A stretch of DNA of 64,000 bases, from the NCBI GenBank assembly GCA_973895155.1, contig OZ316897.1, positions 9,424,001 through 9,488,000 of the forward strand. The letters run 5' to 3'. Below the pieces are notes generated by a model that made no database searches, was not told the origin of the DNA, and saw only the letters and a program-made list of their open reading frames with translations. The DNA is from Marsupella aquatica (Eukaryota > Marchantiophyta). Made by a program: the position numbers and the translations under genes. Below, in pieces: positions 46,201 through 58,499 of the stretch. Position 1 is the stretch's first letter, and the number at the start of each line of letters is the position of its first letter.

Positions 46201-48727
46201 TGAATTTTCAACTCTATCAAAGGGATTTGATTGTTGCTTTGTAGATGATTTTCTCCAACAACAAATTTGTATGAACATTTCTAAAGGAATGCGTGCTACT
46301 ATATTTGTCTACTAGCAGTTGTGGTCTGAAATATTCCAACTAACTTTAGTTTTCAATTGATAGTTATATCAAGATTTATCAACAATTCAAGATAATTAAC
46401 GCATCTCCTAGTCATGCACATTCATTACACAAGCTAAACACCAACTCTAAGGCTGGATTTGTCTTAATATATAAAACTAATCTCTATAGCACAACCTCTT
46501 ATTAAATGACCTTGTTTTATCTTAATTAATTACTCACCCTATTACCATAGTATAATATGGGTTGTGGTTTGTATTTATTTTAACTTGATTTGTTAAGTAT
46601 CATAGCTTCTCAATGTATGATCGACCTAGCTCCCTACTTTTAGTGGAAGTAATCAAGCAAATTCCTCTTACCTTTTGCCTTAAAGATACATATTCAACAT
46701 TACTATTTGCTAGGATGAATCACTTGAAATATGCTACAATAATCATAAACTCAACTTCCATGGTGATTTTCCTACTATAATATCAATTAATATATTTTTG
46801 CATAAAACATGTTATGCTAGCAAACTATAAATTATTTGAACAGTCATAATTAACAACAATTACTATCTTCTAAATTCTATCTAACATTTAGTTTTTCAGT
46901 GGTGAATTAATAAAATTGAATAATTAACAAAACACAAAGAAATTTCAAAATATATGTAAGACAATTTGAAATTCTCCAATTTGATAAAAAATTATTTCTT
47001 ACATCAATCAAACCAGAATAATTGAAGAATTCAAATTCCTATGATATTTTTAATATAGATTGAACTATTATCTGAGTACCATAAGGAATGTTTACTTCAC
47101 TTATATTTGTTTTGTAATGATATCTAAACAATTTTAGAGCTAACAAATAACCTAGTATCTAGGCCATATTGAGTAATATACCAAAACTTTCATCAATTTA
47201 AATCAAACTCAAACTCATTAAATTAATTTCAATAATTTAAGAACATGCAATAATGACCAGACATTGGAATCTAGCATTATATACTCAAAAGGGTTCTAGC
47301 AATTTTTTTGACTTCTTAATTTTATTTTGAAGAAACAACACAATACAAGGAGAACAATACTCATCCATGGAATCAAGCCTACTATTGTTGATCTAGTCAA
47401 ATTCAAAAACATCCTATGTTCTTTTTATGTGTGGTCCTTGAGAGTTAATTTCTTATTGATTTTAGGCATTAAGATTAATTATAACATCAACAAAAACATG
47501 TTTTAAATTTTTCTATGATTTCTCAAAATAAACCTAATGTTCATTATTATGTCAAGTATTGAAGAGGTCATCAATTATTAAATCACTCAACATTTCCTAG
47601 AACATCTAGTTATGTTGTTTATTCAAAATGGTTTTCAATTTTTCCCTCATCTCTTGACCAAACCTTTCATGTTTAAAATTCAATGAGTTTTTGAAAGAGA
47701 TTTTCAATGAGCCTAACAAGGTTACATTGTATAAATTGTTAAAAAGTTCATTGATTTTTAAATTGTTTTGCCTTTCCTTGAAAATCTAGTCATCTCAATT
47801 TCTCACTCATCCTTCAAAAAACCTTTTGTGCTTAACTACTTAGAAAATTCTAGAAAAAAAATTCCAGTGAACTTGATATTGATAAAAAATTTAAATACTA
47901 ATGCATTGTGAGTTTAATATGAACTTCTCTACCTTTTCAATGGATCAACAAGTTTTGTCAAGCACTAACAAAATTATGAGTTTAATGATTTCTCCTGGCT
48001 TCCAATTAGCCTTACATCCAACATATTTGTCAAGTAAAAATGAGATCATGAATTTCTACATTTCCGTAGTTTTCCAATGAGCCTTATATTTACATATTTT
48101 TTCAAGCATTAAGAAGACAATGAGTTTATGAATTTTCCTTTTCTCAATGATATGAAATTGAGACATTTTGTCAAATACTAGTATATCTTGAGTTTGCAAA
48201 TTTTTCTAGCTTTTCAATCAGTCTAAAATTGGGAGATTTAGTCAAGTACTGTGAAGATTAGAAGTTTATGAATTTGTTTATGGACTCCCATGAGAAGTAT
48301 ATAGCTTAAAAATTTCTTGGCGTCGTGCCAAGACAGTAACCCTAAACACAAACCGTGATGTTTGCGGCAACACAAAACCACAGCCATTTGTTTGTCATCA
48401 CATTGATAAATCTAAGAAATTTTAAATTTATGGGAAAAAAAAGAACGGGCAGGGTAAAAAACAAATTAACCATTTTATTTACTTTGGTGGTTTTAGAAGT
48501 GATAAAAAATGATTTAAAAATTAAAAAATAAATTATCATGGAGCCTTCCAAACACTCCATTATATACATAGCAATTGATACTTATGAGAGAGTGCATAAC
48601 CTTCATGAGGCTACAGTCAAGGTTTCAACAATTTTGTTGTGATATAGTAAAATAGTTGAAAACCATAAAAAAATTTAAATTTCCTTTTGTTGAAATATAG
48701 GTTATTACTATTCCTTGAAGGAATAGA
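43207..48727. other. AT-rich gene-free backbone of the outer element
   Basis: Over 5 kb without a convincing open frame. The only structure noticed is a degenerate ~70-bp tandem repeat at 47,640-48,280. It may be remains of old elements too decayed to name. Confidence 0.6.
47640..48280 (+). repeat. Degenerate ~72-bp tandem repeat
   Basis: Blocks beginning TTTGTCAAG(C/T)A at about 47,954, 48,026, 48,098, 48,168 and 48,237 (spacing 68-74 bp). Each contains ATGAGTTTATGAATTT and a CCAATGAGCCTTA-like phrase. Earlier, more diverged copies seem to extend back to about 47,640. Confidence 0.6.
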
Positions 48728-48754
48728 TTAATTAGTTCGTGGACCCCAGGCTAC
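48728..48754 (-). repeat. Subterminal inverted-repeat motif, right copy
   Basis: AATTAGTTCGTGGACCCC, the exact reverse complement of the 18-base core at 15,053-15,070, followed by AGGCTACTT where the left copy has TTGGCTAAT in the same sense. Confidence 0.6.
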
Positions 48755-49018
48755 TTGTGTGCGCGCCGCTTGCAAATTTGATACACATGGACTTTGCAAT
48801 TGTCCAGACTGAATGTAATTATTTGCGCCCTGGAGTGTAATGGGCCGCAAGATTTCATTAATTAATTACTTGTTATTATTGGTTGGTGAATTGAACCAGA
48901 AAGAGGGTGGGCAATCGATTATTCGGGGTAAAAAACGGTTACGAGTCTACTACTAATTGAACAGTCGGTTACTCACGGTAAATAAAATGGTTATTTTTAA
49001 AACATTTTTATATCAAGG

Positions 49019-49190
49019 TTTACGGCATGGCGTCCTCAATTTTACCAAAATCATGCCACGGACATGAATGTTGAAGCAACTTTATTTTGTAAACCAATCC
49101 GTACCTGTCTGCAGCGCATCTTGATGATGTGGCGCATTGTGGAGTCTTGAATTTTGGAAGGGACCTCTAGTGGGGTCCGTAATTAAAGGT
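49019..49190 (-). repeat. Outer inverted repeat, copy 2 (right end)
   Basis: Reverse complement relation to 14,449-14,660: TTTACGGCATGGCGTC at the inner side, GAATTTTGGAAGGGACC and GGGGTCCGTAATTAAAGG at the outer side. Confidence 0.75.
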
Positions 49191-50645
49191 ATCTAGAAGT
49201 AAGCTAGTACATGGGCAAAGCTCAAGTAGCGATAGCTTCTTAGAAATTCAAAAAATCAGAGAAAACTCAGTGATTCAATACTTCAAAATGGTTTATCAAC
49301 CTTGGTCTAGAATTGAGCCATTGTATCTTTGTTTAGATGCACTTCTATAATAAGAAGAATGAGGCAAAAAGATGGACTAATAGGAGAGCACTAATCAAGA
49401 TAAGCTTACATCTCAACAATCTTTTGAATTCAAGAAATCAAGAGCTTGTCTGATTAAATACTCTTCAACTACTTAGCAATGTTGTCTAAGAATCAGGTCA
49501 CATCATCTTTGCCGAGCTCCAAATCTTTGGCAAGAAGAATGAAAGAACATGTTGTCCAAGAGGACTTTAGTTACGGATCTCATTACAGGTCCCTTCCAAA
49601 ATTTGAGACTCCACAACGTGCCATGTCATCATGGCGTGTTGTAAACAAGAACAGATTGGTTTCCAAATCAAAATAACTCCGCATTTAGTGTTTGCTGCAA
49701 GTTTTGGGTAAAATTTAGGGTGCCATACCGTAGAACATAATGTAAATTTATTTGACATAACCGTTTTAGTTACCGTAAGTAACCAAATCTGCATTTGGTA
49801 CTAGGCCAGCCCTGATTCACCATTGAGATAGTGCACAAGGACTTAGAACCTGGAGAGAAATAGAGAGATTACAGTTTTGCTTTCACTAGCGTCGATGCAT
49901 GACAATTGCTTTTTGCAACTTATGACCGGCGAGGTGATGTAGAATTATGTCGAAATCTAATGAGGGTGCCATGGAATTAATAAGGATGCATGAAGTTTAT
50001 GCGGTTTCACAATTTTGATGATGATTGAATGAGCACGTGATTGAATTCTAGTTCTTTGGCTGCATTGACATACTTACGTCCAGATTGTATAGTGTATTTC
50101 AAAGCCAATTCATCAAAATGACATTCTTTGTGGGAATGTACAGAGATGAACATTGTCTTCATGGAATCGTTGGTCTCAATAGGCTTCTCCTACTCTAACA
50201 GTTCTTTGGACTATAACCTATTCCTTGACAATCAAACTGGTATGTCTCTCAGCTTTTGAAGGTCAACAAAGGTAATGTGAAGATTGGGCTTGACATTAGG
50301 GGTTTCAAGTTTGGACATGACTATGTTAAAACCCTGTAAGAAAACAAGGATTTTGACCCCTTTGACCTTTGAACATTCTTAATCCTCCCAAGTAGGAGTC
50401 ACGCTTTTCATTCTCCTCCTTTATTGAAGAGTTGATTAGTCGACCTAGGGTTTCCCTTATGTTCTTTAACTATATTAGGTCTCGTCCCTTTAGATTATTT
50501 TCTTCTCATTACACACTTTTTGACCTAGGACCTCTGATGGATTTGTTGGAGCAAATGACCATTGATAGTTTAATAGTACATCCAATCTTGAGAAAAATAG
50601 ATGACTATGAGTGCTATACTTGCTTAATTTTTAACATGATGGAAT
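49191..50645. other. Spacer with inverted-repeat copy 3; no gene seen
   Basis: 49,191-49,564 separates the two elements of the same repeat family. 49,565-49,800 is copy 3 of the repeat. The rest up to the CACTA element has only short chance frames. Confidence 0.5.
49565..49800 (+). repeat. Outer inverted repeat, copy 3
   Basis: CTTTAGTTACGGA, then GGTCCCTTCCAAAATTTGAGACTCCACAA-like sequence closely related to the inverted copy 2 (shared order of TGCCAT, GATTGGTTT, GTAAAATT, GCCATACCGTA and GTTACCGTAAGTAACC-like blocks). Same orientation as copy 1, so it would be the left end of a second element. Confidence 0.7.
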
Positions 50646-53600
50646 CACTAGAAGAATCCGAGGTGAACTGAGACCGCAATATGTGACTCATTTTGGCTCA
50701 TGTGACTTCATTGTGACTCAACGTGACTTGACCCACGCTATGACCCTTGGAGTTGCAAAAGTTGAGACCAAAAAATGGAAGTCACTATTGATACTGGGCT
50801 TTGCAACTTGCTTGATACCCATTTGTGACTGATCTGTGATTTTATTGTGGAGTCTAGCCTTGTTTCTACGTGACTTCAATATGACTTCAGCGAGTCACAT
50901 CGTAAGTCACATACATGACTTACCCGCATTCAACAACGACTAGTGTGTGACCATTAAGTGTCACAGGAGAGACCAATGGATACCCTGGCCCGCGTCACAC
51001 AACAGAACCATTTGGGACTCTATATACTCATGTTTATAACTAATAAGGTTCACATGCAAGTTATAACCATGACTAATGAACACAGAGGGACAGTTCATAA
51101 GGAGAGAGAGCACTCCACATTACAATACATAGAAACCTGATGTTCTAACTTTAGAAATATAACACATTGAATACAAGAAATGAACATAGCATGAATGACA
51201 TCCACATGAAACAAAGCATCATATAAGCAGATTCTACATTAAACATTCATAAGAATTAAACACAATCACAATCTTGCTAAAAAATAAAGATCATTTGAAT
51301 TCCAATGGAATAGTTTACAATGTGATCAATGTAATTCAGACAAAACAGGAACTCATAATTGATGACTGCAGGATGAGATAACTGAAAGCACATGCATGAT
51401 ACTATGAATCTCCAAGAGGACATGATTCTTGTACTGCTTCTTGACATCTAAAATCTACATAACATGAGTCACACTACAAACAAATAATGGCATGACATTG
51501 TTATGGATCCTCTATGAACTTGCTTGGCCATAATACCAAAGAACCTACAGCATCTCCAAGTGTCTTTTGAGGAGGATCATCATTTGTGTTTGGAATGGGA
51601 AGGACAGCTTTAGGTTTCACTAGGAATGTGACTAACACTACTGAATAACCTGGGGGAATCCTCTTGCCATGGAACGTTGTGGAACCAACCTGCACTCTGC
51701 CAAATCCTACTCGTGTTCCACTCTCATCAACAGCTAACAAGCCACTTTGTCACTCAGCATTAGGTGCTTTCCCCACTTCCACCTTAGATCTTTCTGCCAG
51801 CACCGTTCTTGGAGGTTTGTATGAAACCTTTGACGTGGCTCTGCTCCCACCAGCAGACTTGCTCGTGTGCGCATGCTTCCTCTCTTCACAGTAGTGAAGC
51901 TAGGCTCAGTAGGTTCCTCTGTTAGGACTGTCACAATAGCAGGTTCATCACCTAGGAGTGTCATACCAACTAACTCTTTGGTTGGATTTATCTCAACAAG
52001 AGGCACACCTGTCATTGAGAATGATACATTCTGCAAATCATTTATCTCTGCAATGGAGTCAAGATCTACATAGCATGAATCTGGCTCAATGGTATCATTC
52101 TCATGCTTGCTGATATCCTCATTTGCCCCAACATTGATATCATCCACTCCCTTGCCAATGTCATCCTCATCCAAACATGGTTGACTGCCCTCTGTCAAAC
52201 AAGTTGCTTGTACAGACTGCAACTTTGTTGCCTCTAAATTACAGCGAGTATTTGCCAGGTTCTCATACTTCTTCTCTGTAGCACCTGTCTTATTCTCTAT
52301 GGACACAACAACCACAATATATGTTACTGAAAATAACACATTCAACAAACAATGTCAATTCAAACTATACATTTAATAATCATATCCCACATAGTTGTAA
52401 AGGCCTTACCTTCAAGCCTACATGTCGTTGGCATGCCAGAAGAGTGCATCGACTTTGCCACCTCAAGTGGTGATGGTGGAACTCCTGCAAAATTGGAATC
52501 AATTTTATCTCTCACCGACACAACAGCTTCCATTAATGTCTTGAAGTTCACATGGAACAAGTCCGTCAATGAATTCAAACGTTCATTGATCTCTGGAAGA
52601 CATGTTTCGACAGCCTTCAAACGACCACTTATCTCTGTAACTGAAGATCCACCTCCCTACATGACACAGGGGTATAGGTTCAATCACTCCATATGAAATG
52701 TTGGGCAATATATGCACAATCAATGTTATATACAGTGTACACCTGAAATTCAACGCAGGTCATTCAATTACCAATCAGAACTCATATAACTTACATGCTT
52801 GGAGGATTCAGATGCACCCTCTTGAGCTCGGGTGTTCACAATTTCAGCCCTCAACTCTTCTTTTGAAGGGCTTTGCCCCAATTGGGCTTTCTGCACATGC
52901 ATGGCAAACACAAGTTATCGATCAATATTCAGGGAACGTACACTAAAAAACAAAGTTTACATGTATGGGTTTACACTAAAAAACAGTACATAGTGTAGTA
53001 TAAATTACATAGCTAGGCCATTCATTCTTACCAAACGTTTAGCTGTCCGTGCAGTGCCGGTCCTTCCTATCAGATTAGGGTTATGAACACTCAACCTGGC
53101 CTCGGTCATCTGTGAACTCTTCTTTTTTGAAGCATTTGTTACAAAATAAGCTACTAACCTTGCCCACACTTTATCATCACAACTGGCTGGTGGAGGCATA
53201 TCTGGCTTCTCCCCACCTTCCTTCCAAGCCTTATGCATTCTCCACCTCTCTTGCTTGATGATTTTACCTACTGTACTCTCTAGGCAACCTATGTCCACGC
53301 CATCATCACTGCCCACATAATTCCATTTGGCAGCAACATTTTCACATACAGTCTTCCAATCTTTTGGATGTTGTTTTTTAAAATTAATAACACTCACATC
53401 TAACCAACGCAATACTTCAGCTTTCAAATCAGCATGCCATCGGTTCTTGCGAGGACACTCAACAATAGTGTCATTTAATTATGGTTTAGAATGGTATGAC
53501 TAAACTATTATTAAATTGATGTGGAATGACATATGGTGTATCCAAAATCATATGTATATGGTCGCGATCCCATACTTTAAGGTTTAAGGGTTCAAATGCA

Positions 53601-53841
53601 GTGGTCTCATAAGTTGTACTCTAATGTAGAGTCACTTGTATAACTTCACCCTAATTGCCTTAACTAAGTTATAGTTGCAATTTACCTAAAAGTTGTAAAC
53701 ATGACTTGGCAAAACTTCACCAAAACTCAGTCAAGAAGGTGTGACTAACATAACACCAACAACCTTGGAGTCGCTATTTCATGAAGGTCTTGGACAAGTC
53801 ACACATCTCCAGGTCTCAAAACGGGTGGATTTCTTCTAGTG
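50646..53841. mobile_element. CACTA (En/Spm-like) element with TSD AAT
   Basis: The left end CACTAGAAGAATCC and the right end (reverse complement CACTAGAAGAAATCC) are inverted repeats; similarity continues to TGAGACC about 25-30 bp in. Each is flanked by AAT (50,643-50,645 and 53,842-53,844), the 3-bp target duplication of this superfamily. Subterminal GTGACT/AGTCAC motifs cluster near both ends (50,680-50,960 and 53,620-53,800), as expected for binding sites of the element's own protein. Length 3,196 bp. It carries only the accessory-type gene and no DDE transposase, so it is non-autonomous. Confidence 0.92.
51501..53460 (-). pseudogene. CACTA accessory protein (Transposase_24/Ptta-like with DUF8039-like C-terminus)
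   Basis: Exons read right to left. 53,460-53,005 has the charged N-terminal part (CPRKNRWHADLKAEVLRWLD, then CDDKVWARLVAYFVTNASKK and a basic end), which resembles plant Ptta/En-Spm 'Transposase_24' proteins. 52,620-52,360 is a helical segment. 52,348-51,734 is acidic. 51,740-51,501 ends with TTFHGKRIPPGYSVVLVTFL, TLGDAVGSLVLWP and the stop, matching the DUF8039 domain often joined to such proteins. Intron phases and two frame joins were not resolved, so the gene may be broken. Inferred role: binding subterminal repeats, like TNPA of En/Spm. Confidence 0.65.
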
Positions 53842-55156
53842 AATAGTCATTTACCACCTAACTTATAGGATGGTCTTACGTACCCTATGCCTAATATTCA
53901 GTACATCTATTCACCACATCACAAGATATGCAGATCATGCCACTTGTTGGCATTGTCGTATTGTAAGAAAATTTAACCATTCCATCTGTCCACAATGCTC
54001 AAACAATGCAGGGAGGTGCAATTCATGGAGTTCCTCTTCAATGACATTTGCACAAGCCTTGCTACTTAGGCATCAATTGACTTGTGCCTTAGACAGTGAC
54101 AATACCTCAGATTTTCAATTGATAGAAATGAATCTTTATCTATAATTGTTGCATTCAGTTGCAGTGACACTTTCCAATTTTTTGTTCTGCTGAATTTGGC
54201 ATGAATTCATTACTTGATCTATGCTCTATGTTTGGGGTGATCAAGACGGGGAGAAAAAATAATCTAGAAAACATTGCCAAGTACTAGAGCATGAAACCTT
54301 GGACTCGCTAGGCATTTCCTTTTTTGTTGCCACACAATCAGCTGACAAAAGTACGTTGGCAACATGCATAGGAAGTTGTAGTACGTTCTTCATAAGTGTG
54401 TCCAAAATTCGCGTTTGTAGTATCTGAGTAAATATAATTTGGAATAAAAGGCTTTGGTGGCATGTGAGATTCTTTTGTCAAGCATCTGTCTTCTTCACAA
54501 TGTTAAGGTTCAGTCTATTAGACTATGTTATTTCTTTCAATGTTAACATATTTGTAGCCAATTCGTTCGAGGATCAACTCCTTGGTTATGTAGATTTGAT
54601 GTTATTCTTAACAAAGTTAGAACACATGAAGAGTTGCATATTAGGATAGATTTGAATATGAAAATGAGAAAAAAAAATTAGTAGATTATTCATGGAAGGA
54701 GTGCATGCACAACATTCCCTTGGTACTCGAACAATGTCCATAGTGTCCATGCAAAATGTTATAGAAGCCAGAGGGTAACTTCTTAATTACATTCCTTTGG
54801 TATTCTTTTATCCTTAGCAGTCAAAGTGTTTCTTATGTTCCTTGGTATTCCTTTTTCCATAGTATATAACCAAATGCTTTCTTATGTTACCTTGGTAAAT
54901 GTTATAGTAGTTGAAGAATTTCTTTCTACCCATGGTCATTCCAAAAATTGCTAAATAAGTAGAAAACTCATACAATCTACTGGAAAACATTGATATATCA
55001 ATCACAACCCATCCAAAGGTTATTTTTTGCTACCCCTTTCACCCCTTTCTTTGTTTCTCAGTTTTAAATTGTTTTTACAATTATAACGTCTAACTGTTTT
55101 TCTTTGACTTGTTTCAAACACACATAGTCTTGTTTAGAGTTTTTTGCATAACGAAC
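53842..55156. other. Intergenic, between the CACTA element and repeat copy 4
   Basis: AT-rich; chance frames only (for example a 61-codon frame at 54,464). A TTGGTATTC/CTTATGTTCC phrase recurs around 54,790-54,890. No gene supported. Confidence 0.5.
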
Positions 55157-55246
55157 CGTTCTTGTTTGTGACCAATATTGTTGATGTGGCTGCACGTGCT
55201 TCCAGGAATTTTGGAAGAAACTTCCCATGAGGATCGTTCGTAAATG
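55157..55246 (-). repeat. Outer inverted repeat, copy 4 (diverged)
   Basis: Gapless alignment with the right end at 49.1 kb over 61 bp (about two thirds identical), with a perfect AATTTTGGAAG block, then a related GAGGATCGTTCGTAAAT tail. Confidence 0.45.
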
Positions 55247-55559
55247 TTTAGTGTCATCAACTGCAATTTTGCATTGAGACAAGGTTATTTTTAAGGTACA
55301 CGAGAGAATGATAATTGTAGCCTTTGGAATGACCATGACAATCTTGCCCATACCATATCAATGCATTTGTCTAGCTTCACACAAAGGACCTGAGGTTAAT
55401 TAAGGAGAGCAGCATTTTAAAGGAGGCTCACACCTTATCTCACACAAAGCTTTCTGCCTCTTAGTCCTAGCCATTTCCTCATCGCTCTCGTTGGTTCACA
55501 TGAAAACAAAAATACTTGTTATGTAAAAAAATGTAACTGAGTATGATTGAAGTTCACGT

Positions 55560-55820
55560 TGTTAGTGATAATGTACGTCCCTTCTAAGTGTCAACGTTCA
55601 CTTAATCTAAATCCATGTGCTCTTACCTTATTGGTTTTATCCTCAAAGGTTAAAGGACACAACCTTTAAGGGTTACGACTATTCCTTATGTCCCTTCAAA
55701 ACCTTAGGTCTTTAGTTATCATTCACATATGATCACATCATTGTGATAATTTGTGACATTCATGTATTTCATTCAAATACAATCATTTTGTATTCTTGTC
55801 AATCTTTCATTACTTTAAGA
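55560..55820 (+). repeat. Copia 5' LTR
   Basis: 261 bp. Compared with the 3' LTR it has a 4-bp insertion near its start and several substitutions. It ends at the primer-binding site. Confidence 0.9.
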
Positions 55821-55832
55821 TGGTATCAAAGC
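55821..55832 (+). other. Copia primer-binding site
   Basis: TGGTATCAAAGC, one base different from the usual initiator-tRNA-Met complementary site of plant copia elements (TGGTATCAGAGC). Confidence 0.8.
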
Positions 55833-56199
55833 ATAAATACAAAATTGAATTTATGAGGTATGATGGATCATTTTAAAAGTTGGTCTTGTGCATACCTTCA
55901 AGATTCCTCAAGCAAAAACGTTATGTCAAGTGCGGTATCACTAGATTCAAAATTGATAGAAGAAGCACCAGGAATGAAGTTTGTCATTCCCTCTACTAGT
56001 GGTCCTTCACCCCCTAAAGCATTTCTTCATAGCCTCTAGAAGCACACAATACATCATGTATTCAGTTTCTCTAACATCTCTCGACGTAATCAATAGAATC
56101 GCTTTCTATGTGCCTAGGGATCTGTGAGTATAATTAGAACCAATGTCCTAAACCAACATTCATTAAAAGTGCTAAAAAATGGCTACAAATTAATTCATC

Positions 56200-57150
56200 A
56201 GATCTGAATGGGGCAAACGTTGTTGAGAAACTTAAGGGAAGAAATTATTCCATTTGGAAGATAAAGCTTGAAATGCTTTTGATTAGACAAGATCTTTTTG
56301 GTGTTAACGGTACTAATTTCAATCCTGGACCACCTAGTCCAATGCCTCAAGCAAAATGGCATGCCAAGGACTCTAGAGCTCGTGCAGATCTGATTTTGCA
56401 TTGTGGCAACAAGCAAATCTAACTCGTCCGCTCATTAACCACTTCCAAAGAAATGTGGGATAAGTTGCAAACCACTTATGAATTAACTAATCTTGCCTCT
56501 CAGGTGTCTGTTTATAGGAAACTATTGGCAATTTCATTGCATGAGGGAAATTCAGTCATTGAATGTTTTGAGGATTTTCAAGGCCTTGTAGATGAAGCTG
56601 CAGTTTCTGGTCTAGTCATTGTAGACAATCTACTTATCATTATTTTGTTAGGAGCTTTTCCTGATTCATGGCGACCGTTCATTTTCGTTCTTACCAACCA
56701 GGCAAACTTGATATTTGCTATACTTCTCGGCAAAATCTTACAAGAAAACTCTATGAGAACTCACAAAGATTCCAAGGGAAAAACCAAAGTTGAACTTGGT
56801 GCCTTGTTGATGGCTTTTAGCAAACCCATCATATCCATGATGAAAGGGAAATTTATCAAGCCAAGTTTTACCTTGGTTGGTGCAAGCACTAGTCGGGCTA
56901 GTGACTTAACCTGCTATTATTGCAAGAAGTTAGGCCATAGTCAGCCATATTGTCGTACACGGGCCAAAGATAGTGCAAATGGAGTTTATAAATTAGTCAA
57001 ACCACCTTCAACTCAATTTGCAGCATCTACTCTACCCTCAACAGCTTCATACTCCGGGCACATTAATCTTTTCATTGCTATTGATACAATGAGTGTTGTA
57101 TCTTCTCAGTTTAAAAACACCTGGATACTGGAGCTACTCGACACATGACA
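56200..57150 (+). pseudogene. copia gag and protease remnant
   Basis: A UBN2-type gag reads through 56,200-57,148 with breaks near 56,420. The zinc knuckle CYYCKKLGHSQPYC is at about 56,910-56,955. Just after it a protease motif DTGATRHMT can be read at about 57,124-57,150, but in a shifted frame because a few bases are lost before it; a stop follows soon after. Confidence 0.8.
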
Positions 57151-57559
57151 TCTTATTGAGAATGGTTTTTTCAATATATATCAACCATTACAACCACCTC
57201 TAACAGTAACCATGGCAAACAATACCACCCAAGATGCTCTTGGAGTTGGTGTTGTTCAGTTCCAACTTCCTTCAGGAACTACAGTTTCTGTGGCTGATGT
57301 CTTACATGCGCCATAGATCACTAAGAATTCAAAAGAATTTACTATGTGTATCATAAGTCACTTCTAAAAGCCATGGTAGCATTGAGTTTTTTCCCACACA
57401 TTGCATCTTAAAGGGTCAAGATCATCATGGTCAATCCATTCATCTAAAGTGTTCCCAAGTTGATAATCTATACCCTCTCGAGATTGGTATGTCAGCTAGT
57501 ACCATACCTAAAACACCTCTGTCCTTGCACTAAGTTCTTCTTTGAAGAATCACTTTATT

Positions 57560-58480
57560 TAAAGGCATTACCATCGAGGTCACCTTCATTTACGAGCACT
57601 TAGACTAATGAAAGGTAAAGACATGGTACATGGTCTTGATTCTGCATTTCCTATATTACCTCTTTGTGAAGGGTGCATAGCAGGTAAACAACAGAAACTT
57701 CCTTTTCCGCGGGTCCCTAGTCAATGTGCTAACACTTTGCTTGGCATTCTTCATTCTGATCTTTGCGGACCAGTGCAAGTTGCTTCCTTAGGTGGTTCTC
57801 GCTATTATCTTACTTTCATTGATGATTTTTCTAGGTTTACTTATGTCTACTTTCTTCGTCATAAGTTAGAAGTTTTACATTATTTTCAAGTTTACAAAGC
57901 TTTAGTTGAAAACCAAACAGGCTAAGCTAGTTCTAAAGATTCTTCGAGCCAACAATGGTGGTGAGTATATCTCCACTGCCTAAATTCATTTATTTTGCAA
58001 TAATCATGGCATTGCACGACAATTTACAATTCCTGGTATTCCTGAACAAAATGGCGTGGCTGAAAGAAAGAATCAAACTTTGGTAAATTGTGCCCCAAGC
58101 ATGCTGCATGCTGCTCAACTTTTATTTGGGTATTGGGCAGAAGCAATGTCTACAGCATGCTATCTCCAAAATCGATGCTATAATTCTTCTTTGGAAGATT
58201 ATCACACTGACACCTTATGAAATCTGGACAGGTACTAAGCCAGATGTTCAACATTTATGCATTTTTGGTTGCATTGCATATCAACATGTACCCAAGGAGA
58301 AGCGTAAGAAGTTTGATTCTAAATCACAAAAATGCCTCTTTATTGGTTATGGGGAAACTACAGGAGTTAAGAGCTACCGCCTTTCCAATCCCAATACCCA
58401 TCAATTTTCTTTTAGTTGAAATGTCATTTTTTATGAAGACTCTATTCTCAACAAAATTTTACACATCAACACTCTATCAC
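57560..58480 (+). pseudogene. copia integrase remnant
   Basis: Pre-integrase His/Cys region with LPLCEGCIAGKQ, then the core with LHSDLCGP and FIDDFSRFTYVYFL (first Asp residues), NNGGEY, GIPEQNGVAERKN (catalytic Glu region) and the C-terminal FGCIAYQHVP and KCLFIGYG motifs. At least three stops or shifts (near 57,925, 57,980 and 58,160-58,200). Confidence 0.85.
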
Positions 58481-58499
58481 CAAGTCATTTCTTGAGAGT

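Larger units (their letters stand above)
14449..49190. mobile_element. Outer element: ~34.7-kb composite bounded by related inverted repeats
   Basis: The left end (14449-14660) and the reverse complement of the right end (49019-49190) share a 32-base identical block containing GGACCCCACTAGAGGTCCC and then weaker similarity over about 170-200 bp, including a perfect GACGCCATGCCGTAAA. A second inverted pair lies further in (15042-15070 and 48728-48754). A continuous AT-rich backbone (14.66-15.67 and 43.2-49.0 kb) is interrupted by MULE A, the MULE-B region and a gypsy fragment. No clear target-site duplication was found, so the exact ends are approximate and the superfamily is not assigned. The alternative is two independent solo ends of one family in opposite orientation. 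Confidence 0.6.
49565..55246. mobile_element. Probable second, decayed member of the outer-element family
   Basis: Bounded by repeat copy 3 (49,565) and the inverted, diverged copy 4 (about 55,157-55,246). Over 61 aligned positions copy 4 matches the right end at 49.1 kb at about 40 positions without a gap, including AATTTTGGAAG and TTGATGTGGC. Its length without the internal CACTA element is about 2.5 kb. No coding sequence of its own was recognised. Confidence 0.4.

Noticed and set aside
50432-50671. 79-codon frame ending inside the left CACTA end
   Set aside because: It crosses the transposon border at 50,646 and has no motif, so it is a chance frame.
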